64,000 nt of DNA from Delphinus delphis (lineage: Eukaryota; Chordata; Mammalia; Artiodactyla; Delphinidae): contig NC_082691.1 in NCBI RefSeq assembly GCF_949987515.2, positions 34,346,417 to 34,410,416 on the forward strand. The letters are read 5' to 3'. The notes beneath the pieces were generated by a model, which saw nothing but the letters and a program-made list of their open reading frames with translations, was not told the origin of the DNA and did not search any database. Positions 1 to 11,281 of this stretch are shown piece by piece. Numbering within the stretch: position 1 is the stretch's first letter; each line of letters begins with the position of its first letter. The translations under genes and the position numbers were made by a program.

Positions 1-639
1 AAGAGTGACTGCTTAAGTAGTGTGATAACTATGGGTAATTTAATGTATGCTGGGAAATATTCTTACAGTCTAGTGCCAATTGGGTTATGATGATTGCTGG
101 TTAGTTTAGTGTTGCCTTGAATCTTCTCATCCCCTAAAGAGTGCTGCCCACAATTCTGCAGTGCCAGGAAGAACAGCACTTGAGAATCACTGCACTAGTC
201 ATGTCAAACCCCCAAGCTTGCTCTTGCTTCCTTGACTTGGCACAAAAAAACAAAAATTACTCTTCTTCTTGTCTGTCTAGTAAGCTCTACTTTCAGCACT
301 CTCTTTAAATGTTTATCTACTGTTTAAAATCCAGGGTAGATGTAAATTATAAATGGTAGCCTAGAAGACAGAAGACAAAGATGAGAAGATAATAATGCTA
401 TAGGAAATTTAGAAAAGATAGGGCACTTGGTGAATGCAAAAACAGATTTTCAAAATACGAGCATTTAGAGCCAATGCATGGTTCTCTGTGACAGAATTTA
501 CACATATTATTGGTTCTGAAGAGGAAATAACAATGCTCCACAGGCATTGCTATTGGGGGATATTTAATGATACTATACACAAGAAGTGTCATGGCACTTA
601 AGCTCATATACCAGAAGGGATTGGTTCTTTCCTTTGATG
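1..639. other. Unassigned non-coding DNA
   Basis: No gene or clear repeat is seen. Positions 105-196 end in a motif (acttgagaatcactgcacta) that resembles the terminal part of MER5-type hAT elements, but the match is too short to call. Confidence 0.4.
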
Positions 640-803
640 GCTGGGGAGTATAACCCTGGGCTGGAGAACATGAGCTCAGGCCAGGTTGTTTAGTTACTCT
701 GAAGTAATAATTCTAAGGTGAAACTCAGGAATCTACATTTTATATAATGCCACTAATTTATTCTGATGCACTTGATCCATAAACCACAGTTTGAGAAACA
801 AAT
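640..803 (+). mobile_element. MER5-like hAT DNA transposon fragment
   Basis: The 3' half reads like a MER5A/B end: 'ggaatctacattttat', then 'attctgatgcac', then 'cagtttgagaaac'. These resemble MER5 motifs in order and spacing. The 5' half is too diverged to align by eye. Such elements are short, non-autonomous and very old (shared by placental mammals). Confidence 0.45.
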
Positions 804-880
804 CTAAAAGTCATTTTCCAGTCGATTAAAAAAATTCAAAAAAGATATAACTGAAACACAATTTTGAAACTTGGAGGAAA

Positions 881-885
881 CACAT

Positions 886-922
<37 letters not shown>
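881..922. repeat. (CA)n microsatellite
   Basis: Imperfect 'cacatacata' units pass into an uninterrupted CA run. It lies between the MER5-like fragment and the MaLR LTR and is probably length-polymorphic. Confidence 0.9.
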
Positions 923-1016
923 TCTATGTTTCTAGCATTGGAAACTAGAACCATGACTCCTATATACTCAGAACCATTCTAGCATCCTTTCTCAACAAAT
1001 GGCAATAAAATCTACT

Positions 1017-1392
1017 TGTTATGGACTGAATTGTATCCCCCCCACAAATTCATACACTGAAGCCCTAATTCTCAATGTGACTGTATTGGAGATAGAGCTT
1101 TTGAAGAGATAATTAAGGTTAAAAGAGGTCAGAAGGGTGGTCCCTAATCCAACAGGACTGACGTCCTTATAAGAAGAGGCAGAGATACCACCCACACACA
1201 GAGGAAAGGCCATGTGAGGACACAGTGAGAAGGCAGCCATCTACAAGCCAGGAAGAAAGTATCACCAGAAACTAACCTCCTGGCACCTTGATCTTGGACT
1301 TCCAACCTCTAGAACTGTGAAAAAATTAATTTCTGTTGTTTAACCCACCCCGTCTGTGGTATCCTATATGGCAGCTCAAGCTGACTAATACA
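1017..1392 (+). mobile_element. Solo MaLR LTR (MLT1A/MST type)
   Basis: This is a complete solo long terminal repeat of the non-autonomous ERVL-MaLR group. It starts TGTTATGGACTGAATTG and ends ...GACTAATACA, so it has TG...CA ends. The internal landmarks 'ccttataagaagaggcag', 'ggccatgtgaggacacag', 'cttggacttccaacctc' and 'ttctgttgttta' are all present in order. The motif 'tctact' occurs directly on both sides (1011-1016 and 1393-1398), consistent with the short target-site duplication of this group. No internal retroviral region is present, so it formed by LTR-LTR recombination. Confidence 0.85.
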
Positions 1393-1634
1393 TCTACTAT
1401 TCTAAAAACTAAGAATATATCTATAGCCCAGAGATAAGGTCTATTAATGGAAATTACTGATGTGGACACAACTATTTATCTCTAAAAAAAATTTCTCAGA
1501 AAACGATGTTTTCACAGGTCTTTACCCATGGAGAAATTTTTTTAAATGATGTTTTGGTTTCAGTATCGTATTTACATACATTAAAAATTATTGATAAAAA
1601 TGTATAATTTTTTAAATAAACAAACTGAAAAATA

Positions 1635-4045
1635 AACTCTTCTTAGATCCATCACAGAAGTGAGGTCACAGGGAAGAGCCCTGCCCCAAACATAGGAGAG
1701 ACAGACAGAAGGCTACAGAGAATCACAACTTATTGGAATAGAAACCTACAAGCAGAAAACACTGTAAGAACCAGTGCTGGGGTAGGAAATCTTGAACTGT
1801 AACTGATGAATTGCTGGAGGTCCAGTGGGGACGAGTCTGACAGTTAAAAACTCCAGGTGGGTCCAGTCATAGGGCAGTCCCCACACTTTTGAGGCTTTTA
1901 CCTCCAGGAGCTCTCCCAGGTTCTCACAGTAAATATTAGAGAAAAATCCCCTCACGCTTCCAGCAGAGGGGAGGGCAAAAGTAACCATTTTGAAATACTT
2001 TTCTCAATAATTTCTGCCCATAAGAGAAACTTTTATCACAGATCAACCTATCAGGATTTTATTAGAGCCTAACCAACCTGAGGGAAGGGAAATACCTAAT
2101 TCTAGCATCCTCTAGCCATCCTGTCCTTCTTAAACAGGGAAGAAAACTGAGATGTACTTGTGAAGTTCACAACCCAGAGGCACGGACTAACTAAGAGACT
2201 GAGATCTAACCATAGGACTATACAGTGCTTCACCTTCCCCCTCCTCTCACCTCACCACCACATCACTAAAGACCTATCTAGTTCCTTTATCTAGTATATC
2301 ATGCTTGGTTTTCAACAAAAAATTACAGGGTATACTAAAAGGCAAAAAAATAGTTTATAGAGACAGAGTAATCATTAGAACTAAACTCAGATATGGCAAG
2401 GATGTTGGAAGTACCGACTGGGAATTAAAACAACTATGATTAATATGCTAAGGGCTCTAATGGATTACACGGACAGCGTGTAAGAACATATGGATAATGT
2501 AAGAACACAGATGGAAATTCTAAGAAAATCAAAAAGAAATGCTAGAGATCAAAAACAATGTCACAAAAATGAAGAGTGCTTTTAATGGCCCACTAGTAGT
2601 CTGGACATGGCAGAGGAAAGGACCTCTGAGCTCGAGGATATGCCAATGTAAACTTAAAAAAACTAAAAAGCAAAGAGAAAAAAGACTGAAAAAATGAAAC
2701 AGAAAACCCAACAACTATGGGACAACTACAAAAGTAGTAACATATGCAAAATGGGAATACCAAAAGGAGCAGAAAAAGAGAAAGAAATTGAAGAAATATT
2801 TGAAGCAATAATAACTGACAATTTCCCTAAATTAATGTCAGTTGCCAATCCACAGATGAAAGAAGTTCAGAGAATACTGAGAAGGATAAATGCAAAAATT
2901 AAAAAAAAAAAAAAAAAGACATCTGGGCCTACCATATACAAACTGAAAATCAAAGAAAAAGAAAAAAATCTTGAAAAAAGCCAGAGGAAAAAACACTTTA
3001 ACTATGGAGAAGCAAAGAAAAGAACTATATCCAACTTCTCCTCAGAAAACATGAAAGCAAAAGAGAGTGAAGTAAAATATTTAAAGTCTTAAGAGGGAAA
3101 AAAAAACCCACCAACGAAGAATTCTATATCCTGTGAAATTATCCTCCAAAAGTGAAGGAGAAATAAGACTTTCTCAGACAAACAAAATTGAAGGAATTTG
3201 TTGCCAGTAGACCTCCCTTGCAAGAAATGTTAGAAATTCTTTAGCGAGAAGGAGAATGATACAGGTTAGAAACTTGGATCTATTTTTTTTTTAAGGTAAC
3301 ATTAGAGAAGGAATAAGTAAAGATAAAATAAAAACTTTTATTTTTTATTATTTATTGATCTAACAGATAAGAGTTTGTTCAAAATAATAATAATAGCAAA
3401 GATGTATTTGGTGATTATAGCTTATGTATAAGTAAAATGAATAACAACAATGTATTATTTGAAAGTAGACTTAGATTGCTTGTAAATGTATATTGTAAAC
3501 TCTAGGGCAACCACTAAAAAAGGAAAAAAAAGTAGTATAATTACTATACTAAGAAAGGAGAAAAAAATAGAATCTTATAAAATACTCAATTAAAGCCACA
3601 AAAGATATAAAGAGTGGAAGACTGAAAACAGGAACAAAGAAAGAAGGCAATGAATAGAAAACAGTAATAAATATGGTAAATATTAATTTAACTAGCAGCT
3701 TTATTCATAATTGCCAAAACATGGAAGCAACCAAGATACCCTTCAGTAGGTTAATTGATAAATAAATTGCAGCACGCCCAGACAACGGAATATTATTCAG
3801 CACTAAAAGAAAAAAAAAAGAGCAATCAAGCCATGAAAAGTCATGGAGAAACATTAAATATCTGTAATTAAGTGAAACAAGCCAATCTGAAAAGGCTCCA
3901 TATTATATCATTCCAACTGCATGACATTCTGGAAAAGGCAGAATGGAGACAGTAAAAAGATCACTGGTTGCCAGAGGTTAGAGGAAAGGGGTGGATGAAT
4001 AGAAGAATACAGAAGATTGTCAGGGCAGTGAAAATACTCTATTTT
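1635..4045 (+). mobile_element. HAL1/L1M-type LINE with 5' UTR and ORF1 but almost no ORF2
   Basis: This is an old L1-lineage element. Positions 1635-2420 match a HAL1/L1M-type 5' region ('gatgaattgctggaggtcc', 'ttctcacagtaaatattaga', 'catcctctagccatcctgtc'). An ORF1 relic follows at about 2430-3250, then the AT-rich ORF1-ORF2 spacer to about 3692 ('actctagggcaaccactaaa'). At 3692 the sequence jumps from what should be the first codons of ORF2 straight into the last part of ORF2 ('cataattgccaaaacatgg', 'ggaatattattcagc') and the 3' UTR ('ttgccagaggttagagg'). Roughly 3 kb of ORF2 is missing. Either it is a genuine HAL1 (half-L1, ORF1 only), an L1M with an internal deletion, or two neighbouring fragments. 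The 3' limit is approximate. Confidence 0.7.
2430..3250 (+). pseudogene. Decayed ORF1 (RNA-binding chaperone) of the HAL1/L1M element
   Basis: The longest surviving frame is 2694-3092 (132 codons). It holds the ORF1 central region: a lysine/glutamate-rich stretch, 'LWDNYKSSNICKMGIPKGAE' and then 'EIFEAIITDNFPKLM', matching the start of the ORF1 RNA-recognition domain. Upstream, 2430-2690 still resembles the coiled-coil part but contains stops. After an A-run at 2900-2918 the frame shifts. The family C-terminal motif (SFxxDGEIxxFxDKQK) is only recognisable piecewise near 3150-3190. In living L1s the protein forms trimers that coat the element's RNA. This copy cannot make it. Confidence 0.65.
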
Positions 4046-5064
4046 AGAGAGTGCCACTGGAGAGATATCTGTAAGTCTTTTGCAAATACAGGTTTAGTAC
4101 ATAAAAAAACTTGGGTTAAAGACAGTGGTATGCTAGAGCCTATTCTAAGCTTGCTAGATTTGATTGTTAAATATTCAGGAATTTTGTGTGCTGGTTGTTA
4201 AAACATTGTAGCTTGAAACCAGATAATGTGGGATTATTTATGACACAGAAATTGGCAAAGGCTACAAATCAGGCTTCGGTGTTTTTTTGTTTGTTTGTTT
4301 AGCTTTGTTTTGTTTTGTTTTTTAACCTCTTCCAGAAGTAGTCTATCAGCACGCCACTGCTTAGAGACAAAATTTGAGAGCTATCAAAATAAAAGTAATG
4401 ACAGTGGTTATATTTTCTGCATAGTAACTTACTTTGAGGTGTATCAGTATAAACTAGGAACATCTGTGAATTAACTTTAATCCACACCCTAGGGGTAATT
4501 AGTTTGCATTTGAAGCAACCTAATCGTGAATACACACTCCAGCGATGGTTATAACTTGTACTACACTTTAGATATTATTACAGAAATCTGCACCAGGGGT
4601 TTATTAGCTTAAGAAATATTCAAAATAACTTTTGTTGGTGGTAGTGGTGGTGAGATGAGGGGTATTGAAGACATGTGCTAGATTAGAACAGGTTACAAAA
4701 ATCCAGCCAGCTCCAAAAGCCAATACCTGAACTGCCCTCGTAAGACCAGAGTTCCATTTGATCCATTGTTCCCTACTTCCCATCAAAGGAACCGGTTAAA
4801 AAGCTGGTGGTTCTTACCTAAAGAATTTTCTTGTCTCCATCTTGGAGTGACTCTTCATGCAAGGTACTTGTTAGAGTGTTTAAGGATAGAAAGCAGAGGT
4901 ATCATCATCTTATAATAACAAGGTTTTTAAACTGTTTTTGTGCCTTGATAACAAGTGGATATATATTTGACATTGGACTAGTATCTGGTGGAAATGGTAT
5001 GGCGAAGACATCTTCTTTGAGACACCACTAGCTACCAATTTTTACCAAAAGAATCTGGCAGTTT
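4046..5064. other. Unassigned old DNA with a TTTG-rich tract
   Basis: Positions 4046-4278 look repeat-derived but I could not name the family. A (TTTG)n/T-rich tract lies at 4279-4322. From 4323 to 5064 no repeat, gene or RNA could be recognised. Confidence 0.4.
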
Positions 5065-5079
5065 CTGAACTGCCACTTT

Positions 5080-5291
5080 TTTTTTTTTTTTTTTTTTTTT
5101 GCGGTACGTGGGCCCCTCACTATTGTGGCATCCCCCGTTGCGGAGCACAGGCTCCAGACGCGCAGGCTCAGCGGCCATGGCTCACGGGCCCAGCCGCTCC
5201 GCGGCATGTGGGATCTTCCCGGACCGGGGCACGAACCCGCGTCCCCCACATCGGCAGGCGGACTCTCAACCACTGCGCCACCAGGGAAGCC
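5080..5291 (-). mobile_element. Short CHR-type tRNA-derived SINE (cetacean)
   Basis: The element is in reverse orientation: T-run 5080-5100, body 5101-5291, ending in the complement of the 'gggcttccctggtggc' head. It carries degraded pol III A and B boxes near its right end. A 15-bp direct repeat, ctgaactgccacttt, flanks it (5065-5079 and 5292-5306), which proves insertion by target-primed reverse transcription. The body is GC-rich with many CpG positions, so open frames through it are artefacts. Confidence 0.95.
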
Positions 5292-5306
5292 CTGAACTGC
5301 CACTTT

Positions 5307-5688
5307 GACTAAGGTCATTTTGTGGTGGAAGAAAGTAAGAGTTGATAAAGAAGTTAGGGCTTCAGCCCCTTACTTCTGGGATTATGTCAAGTCCCCTCTA
5401 AAGATTTTGTTTCCAAGATGCCTTGTCTTTATTGACCTTACATATTGCCTTAAGAGCAGTCTTTGAATCATGTTGTTCCTCTGCTCTAAAACTTTCCACG
5501 AGATTTATTAACTTAAAAATTACATCTCTTAATAAGGTATTTGGAATCATTCATAATCTGGTTCTAATCTAAAATCCTAACTAAATGTCTGGCTTTTCCT
5601 TCATTCTAGACAGACTGCTTTAGACAGTCTTTGAAACATACTATGTGCTTTCCTTTATAAGCAATGTGTTGTTTTTATGATGCTTTAC
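5307..5688. other. Unassigned non-coding DNA
   Basis: Nothing recognisable was seen between the SINE and the MER5A. Confidence 0.4.
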
Positions 5689-5871
5689 TTGAAGATTCTC
5701 AAAGTGTTGTCCCAGGACCAGCAGCATCAGCATCACCTGGAAATTTGTTAGAAATGCAAAATTTCAGGTCCTATCCCAGACCTGCTGAATGCTAAACCCA
5801 GAGGCTGGGCCCAGAAATCTGCATTTTAACAAGCGCTCTAGGTGTTCAGATGCATGTCTTGAGAACCACTG
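5689..5871 (+). mobile_element. MER5A (hAT-Charlie non-autonomous DNA transposon)
   Basis: Nearly complete. It shows the ordered MER5A motifs 'attctcaaagtgttgtccc', 'ccagcagcatcagcatcacc', 'gttagaaatgcaaa', 'cagacctgctgaatg', 'ggcccagaaatctgcatttt' and the terminal 'gagaaccactg'. The ends are weak inverted repeats of each other, as expected for hAT. Confidence 0.9.
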
Positions 5872-6189
5872 ATACATTCTACGTATTCTTTTATTGAACA
5901 TCTGTTGAGCCCCTTACCATTAGGCTTTAAGTCCCAGATCAAACCCAGCCTCTCTGTGAAATCTCTATCTTCTGAAAATCTAAAGTACTCATTGTTCTTA
6001 CCACATGTTCATCTTCTACTGTTTGGTCCTTTCAAATGTTCTAAGGCATATATATCTAATTCCCATCTAGACTGTAATACAACAGAGAAAATTTTTTTGT
6101 ATCCCCCTTATCACCTAGCAAGGTAGTTACTGTTGAGTAAGGAGAGGAAAATGGACTTTGATGAGGTGTCCAGTATAGGCCCTGATCCC
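5872..6189. other. Unassigned non-coding DNA
   Basis: AT-rich sequence with no recognisable gene or repeat. Confidence 0.4.
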
Positions 6190-6603
6190 TGTAAGGGAAG
6201 TGTAGTCAATGCTGTGGTGCACACCCAGATTTCCCTTACAACACTGAGACACTCCTTACCCCAGCTTCCTGGGTCAGCCTCTCTCTAGGAGTTTCCCACA
6301 GCCAAAGAGCACCAACATGTCTCACCCTTCCCCCAGGGGAAGTCCAGTGACTACTCATAAAACGTTAAAAGGCCAGGCCCCCCTCAAGGTAGGACAATTC
6401 TGCAGTACCATCCCAGCTCCAGAGCTCCCCAGAGGATAGGCCAAACCCTCTGCTACAACTGCCTTGCAGTTTAACTTCCCCCCTTCTCCTTCCTGCTTCC
6501 TTTTCCCCTTACAGCTGTTATTCCTGAGAGCATTTCCCAATAAACCTTCCTATAAATCTCAGAGTCTTGGAGCCTGTTCTCTGGGAAACCCAACCTATCA
6601 CAG
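6190..6603 (+). mobile_element. Probable ERVL-type LTR 3' part (LTR16-like)
   Basis: The segment ends with a pyrimidine-rich stretch, 'gagagcatttcccaataaac' (AATAAA signal), 'ctcagagtctt' and 'gggaaacccaacctatcaca'. That order is what I remember for the 3' part of LTR16-like ERVL LTRs. The left boundary is not defined, no partner LTR or internal region is visible, and the family name is tentative. Confidence 0.4.
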
Positions 6604-7727
6604 AAAGCTAGAGGGCTTCTGGGCACTGATGGCTTTCTCCCCACATCATGATGCACAGTTTGATTCAAGAACCAAGAAGGCATGATACAGATATATATAA
6701 ACCTTCCCTTAAAGGGAAGCCCATGGATTGTGAGTATAAATTCCTTCAAAGTAGTAATCTAATCTTGAGTGTAGTAAAAGAATAGTGGCACAGAAGGAAT
6801 TTGGCCTCTCCACTCCTGTAGGACCCTGCCCTGTGCCTACAGCATCCTTGGTAGCTGATTCGTTCCGTTAGAGATTCTGGGGCCTGAAGGACACCGTACT
6901 GAGAAGCAATGCATCTGCTCCTGCTCTGAAGCTCCTCACTTTGGATCAGTTCCTGTTACCTGGGCTACTTAAATCTGGAGCATAATTTAATTGAAAGGTG
7001 GGTGTGTGGGGCGATGTTCCTTGTCATATTCTGTATCCACCTGAAGTTCTATAGTTGCTACAGTGGGCACACACATTTTTAAGAGACAGGCCAAGGCCCT
7101 ACACTTCATTTTGTTTAGGCAGAGTTATGACAGATATAGGTTGAGTAGACAGACAAAACCAGTAGATGCGACTTATGTAGTGTGATTTGAGATGTGTCAG
7201 GAAGGTGAAGTTCTCATTTTCCTCATATGAACTTTGAAATTCAACCATTCCACCATTAAACGTTTCCTCCTTAAATAACAGAATGCATATGGAACAAGAC
7301 AGGCAATCAATAGCTGTTGGCTGAATTCAAATTTAACTTGTTGGATTTCTAGGTAAGTTTCCCACTGAAGTTTCCTACTGAAGTTCAAATACCTTATGTG
7401 CTTATTGGATAAAATGTCTCCAGAACTGAGTTGTAAGATTAATTTCAAGATGTGGACAATTGAGTACAGGTCCATGGAGGTAGAATGAGAGGCAAACCTG
7501 AAACATGAGGGCAGGAGTGGGGAGAATGGATGCTTAAAAAGAGAGATAAGATCAACCCAAAGAAAACTTTGTATTCCTCACAATTTTGCTGCTTCATAAA
7601 GGTAATGTCAAAATTTTCATATGAAATCCACATTGGGAGACACCATTGTAGGTATATGCTTACTGCTGTGGGCCACATTGAGAATAATTATTTAGACTAT
7701 AAGTCCAATGAGAATGTTATGCAATTA
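6604..7727. other. Unassigned non-coding DNA
   Basis: No gene or named repeat seen. Short open frames here lack family signatures. A small direct repeat of 'tttcc(t)actgaagtt' occurs at about 7358-7386. Confidence 0.4.
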
Positions 7728-8390
7728 TGGTTGGCCCTCACTATCCACAGATTCTATATTTGTGAATATTCCTACTCTCTAAAATTTATTAGTAACCCCC
7801 AAAGCAATACTCCTGCTGCTTCTGTGGTCATTCACAGACGTGTGTGTGCAAAGAAGCAAAATTATTTCGCTTTTTCCCACTGCACATTTCCCAGTGAGTA
7901 TGACCAAGGCAACAACTCTGCATTCTTCTTTCAGCTGTCCTACTCTTAATGAGTGTCCTATTTGCAATCTACTTAGTGCCAAATTTTCTCATTTTTGTTA
8001 GTGATTTCACTGTTGAAAATGGTCCCTAAGCATAGTGCTGACATGCTGTCTAATGTTCCTAAGCATAAGAAGACTGATATGCCTTGAGGAGAAAATATGC
8101 ATGTTCAATATGCTTCATTCACACGTGAGTTATAGTGCTATTGGCCGTGAATTCAATGTTAATGAATCAACGATATATATTAAATGTCTTCAAACAGAAA
8201 CACACATTAAACAAGGTTATATATTGGTAGGTTGACAAAAATGTTTTGACCAGAGGATTGCAGGAAATGAATCCTGTATTTCCACTAAGAACAAAGGTTC
8301 AGTGTTTGTTAATTCAGTGTTCCTGGTGACTTTGGAGAACATAACTACTGCAAAAAACGGAACTTGACTGTATTTCCACAGATAGTCTCT
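7728..8390 (+). mobile_element. Tigger-like (mariner superfamily) DNA transposon relic
   Basis: The left end, 'ggttggccctcactatccac', resembles the Tigger/MER2 terminal repeat. The right end holds 'aaaaaacggaacttgactgt'. Inside lies a transposase DNA-binding relic (separate entry). Boundaries are approximate and most of the transposase is gone. Confidence 0.5.
8035..8235 (+). pseudogene. Tigger-type transposase N-terminal helix-turn-helix fragment
   Basis: The 66-codon frame contains 'LEEKICMFNMLHSHVSYSAI' followed by 'GREFNVNESTIYIK'. This is the pattern of the pipsqueak/CENP-B-like HTH at the N-terminus of Tigger transposases: a 'LEEKI..L..L..G.SY.AIGR.FNVNESTIR' helix series that binds the terminal repeats. 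The DDE catalytic domain that should follow is absent, and the upstream start is not in a convincing context. It is a dead fragment; the identity rests on motif memory. Confidence 0.5.
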
Positions 8391-8504
8391 CCATGTCCCT
8401 ATAGAGTGCACCAAAAAAACAATCATTTTGAATGTTCCTCAGATTCTGCAGGTCCTTCGACAATCTACTAGGCTTAGAGTCTTACTTTTTCAGATTTAAG
8501 AAGC

Positions 8505-8902
8505 TGCTATAACAGAACTGTGTCCCCACCCCAACCCGCCAAATTCATGTGTTGAAGCCATAACCCCCAACATGGCGGTAGTTGGAGACGGGGCCTTTAC
8601 AGGTCATTACGTTTAGACGAGGGCTAAATCCCTCATGATGGGATTAATGCCCTTATAAGAAGAGACACCAGAATGTCTGCTTCCTATCTTTCTCTTCATC
8701 TGCATGCACCAAGGAAAGGCCATGTGAGGACACAGCAAGAAGGCAGCCATCTGAAACCTGAGGAGAGAGCTCTCACCAGATACTGACCCTACTGGCACCT
8801 TGATTTTGGACTTCCAGTCTCCAGAACTATGAAAGATGAATTCTTGTTGTTTAAGCCACCCAGTCTGTGGTATTTTATTATGGAACTTGAGCTAATTAAG
8901 AT
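8505..8902 (+). mobile_element. MaLR LTR (MST/MLT1 type), diverged
   Basis: It carries the MaLR motif series: 'tgctataacagaactgtgtc', 'gatgggattaatgcccttat', 'gccatgtgaggacacagcaa', 'ttttggacttccagtctcca' and 'ttgtttaagccacccagtct'. No clean terminal CA or target-site duplication was found, so the ends are approximate. It resembles the LTR at 1017-1392 but is a separate insertion. Confidence 0.8.
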
Positions 8903-9399
8903 GAAAGCATCTGTATAAGAAGCTCTGAACTCACATATGTATTATTCTTTCACTAAACATGTGTGCATTCCTTTCTTCCCCCTTCTTGATCAGGGCCTAG
9001 GTGAGTTCACCAGTGCAACAATCCAAGTCCAACTAACTAATAACCCTGTCAAGACCATGAAGGTAATGACATATAGTGAAATGAAACTCCCCAGGTCAGG
9101 AGGCAAGGAAGCCAGGAGAGAAAGAGTAGGATGTGAGTAAGCAAAAAAAGAGTACAGGATTAAAGAGTGCTGGAGTTTCCCAGCTTTGTATTCCAGTGGA
9201 GAGTGCCGAGGTGGCTTAAAGGTACAGAAAAAACAAGCTAGGATGGTGGGCTAGAACCTGAAAGAGGATTCTAGGGGTGTGATGTCCTTCTCTTTATCCC
9301 AGAGGAAATCCTCTTCATACTTCCACTGATCTAAATTAAAACTAACCACCCAAAAAGACAGAGGCACAACTTTCTTTTCAAAAATAATTTTGAAAAATT
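8903..9399. other. Unassigned non-coding DNA
   Basis: No recognisable gene or repeat. Confidence 0.4.
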
Positions 9400-9900
9400 A
9401 AAATTTTTTTTCTGATTATAAAATTTATATGCAATCATGAAAATTCAAGCAATACAGAGAATCACAGAAGCTATCCCTACAAACTCCATCCATAAGAGAC
9501 AACTATTGTTTGCATATTAGTGGCCATCCTTCCAGCTGATCTCAACAATATGTCCTAGACATCAATAGTTATAGAGCAAGATAAACATTTTAAACATATG
9601 CATGAATCAATGGCATTTATGTATCATAATTTATTTTTAATTGCCTATGCAAAAACAATTAGATTTTTTTCCACAAGCTAGACTACAGTGAACAACCAAC
9701 TCTGTACATCTGGGCACACTGGTTGAATTATCTTTCCTTATTAAATTTCCAAAAGAACTATTTCTGAGTCAAAGTGAATACACATTTAAATTTTAGATTG
9801 ATATTGAGAAAAACAACCTTATCACAAGCCTGTCAAAGGGCATTAAGAAAATTTAATCCAGGAGAGATACTAAGTTTAAACAAATAGATTGTGCACACTC
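9400..9900 (-). mobile_element. Possible old LINE 3'-UTR-type fragment
   Basis: AT-rich, with phrases ('aactatttctgagtcaaagtg', 'acaaccttatcacaagcctg') reminiscent of antisense old L1 sequence ('gaattgctgggtcaaag'). The match is weak and could be a different ancient repeat. Confidence 0.3.
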
Positions 9901-10177
9901 TTCACTTCTTTGGGTTTTCTGACTGGTATGAAGTCTCTGATATTGGCTGTGGCATGAAATCAACCACTATTTACATTGCAAGTAAATTTATCTCCACAAT
10001 GCATGTGTCGATACTCTAAAAGTCCTAACTTCCTACCAAAAGCTTATTCAATTATCAAAGTCAAGTTGATGTAGAAGCTGTGAATGCAGAAATATCAGTA
10101 GCAATCTGAGAAAAGCCTCACAGGAGATGCCTTAACCTCTTCTAAACTGTCTCTACTCATAATTGCTTGTGAATATG

Positions 10178-10543
10178 TGCCTTAGTCAATTTGGGCTGCT
10201 ACAGCAAGATACTACACACTAGGTGCCTTAAACAACAAATAGTTCTTATGTTTGGGGAAACTGAGAAGTCCAAGATCAAGGTGTCAGGAGATTCAGTGTC
10301 TGGTGAGTCCAAGATCAAAATATTGTCAGATTCCCTGTCATTTGCAGATGGCCATCCACTCCTTGTATCCTCACATGACACAGAGCGGGCCAGCTCTCTA
10401 CCTCTTCTTGTAAGGACACTAATCTCATCATGGGAGTTCCACTCATAACTTAATTAACTCCTCCAGGCACCACCTCCTAATACCATCACATTAGGGGTTC
10501 AACATATGAATTTGGGGCAGGGGGACACACTCAGTTCATAACA
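10178..10543 (-). mobile_element. Solo MaLR LTR (MST/MLT1 type), reverse orientation
   Basis: Read on the minus strand it starts TGTTATGAACTGAG and ends ...GACTAAGGCA. The plus strand shows 'agtccaagatcaaggtgtca', 'cacctcctaataccatcaca' and 'caacatatgaatttggggc', all typical of reversed MaLR LTRs. A 5-bp target-site duplication, atatg, flanks it exactly (10173-10177 and 10544-10548), as expected for ERVL-class integration. A short internal repeat of 'gtccaagatcaa' near 10268 and 10307 suggests a small local duplication. Confidence 0.85.
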
Positions 10544-10679
10544 ATATGTTCCAAATAGTTGCTCTATGTAATTAAAGTTTTAAAATTTGTGAATTGTCTC
10601 AGTCTTTCATTTTCAACATCTTATCAGACATTTCCACTTGCATGTTCTATAGCCTCTCTAGACCCAATCAAAAATAGGG

Positions 10680-10889
10680 GGGTTTCCCTGGTGGCTCAGT
10701 GGTTGAGAGTCTCCCTGCCGATGCAGGGGACATGGATTTGTGCCCCGGTCTGGGAAGATCCCACATGGCGCGGAGTGGCTAGGCCCGTGAGCCATGACCG
10801 CTGAGCCTGCATGTCCGGAGCCTGTGCTCCACAATGGGAGAGGCCACAGCAGTGAGAGGCCCGCATACTGCAAAAAAAAAAAAAAAAAA
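10680..10889 (+). mobile_element. Short CHR-type tRNA-derived SINE
   Basis: Plus orientation: head 'ggtttccctggtggctcag', B-box region 'ggatttgtgccc', tRNA-unrelated body ending 'gaggcccgcatactgc', then an A-tail at 10872-10889. No clear flanking duplication was seen. It lies only about 20 bp from the 3' end of the full-length L1. Confidence 0.93.
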
Positions 10890-11281
10890 GGAATACTAAC
10901 AAATAATATTATTTGTGTTTTTTTAACATCTTTATTGGAGTATAATTGCTTTACAATGGTGTGTTAGTTGCTGCTTTATCACAAAGTGAATCAACTATAC
11001 ATATACATATATCCCCATATCTCCTCCCTCTTCCATCCCACCCTCCCTATCCCACCACTCTAGATGGTCACAAAGCACTGAGCTGATCTCCCTGTGCTAT
11101 GTGGCTTCTTCCCACTAGCTATCTATTTTACATTTGGTAGTATATATAAGTCCATGCCACTCTCTCACTTCATCCCAGCTTACCCTTCCCCCTCCCCGTG
11201 TCCTCAAGTTCATTCTCTACAACTGCGTCTTTATTCCTGTCCTGCCCCTAGGTTCTTCATGACCCCCCCTTTTTTTTAGAT

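Noticed and set aside
5028..5318. Open frames of 60-114 codons with 'SRSTGSG/AGSAAMAHGPSR'-like peptides, recurring at several places (5028-5318, 10658-10902, 13821-14165, 29690-29974, 35888-36103, 36579-36824, 48559-48869)
   Set aside because: All are translations of the GC-rich short CHR SINE on one strand or the other, not genes.
7530..7949. 139-codon plus-strand open frame
   Set aside because: It crosses the boundary between unassigned DNA and the Tigger relic, has no domain, and AT-rich composition makes chance likely.
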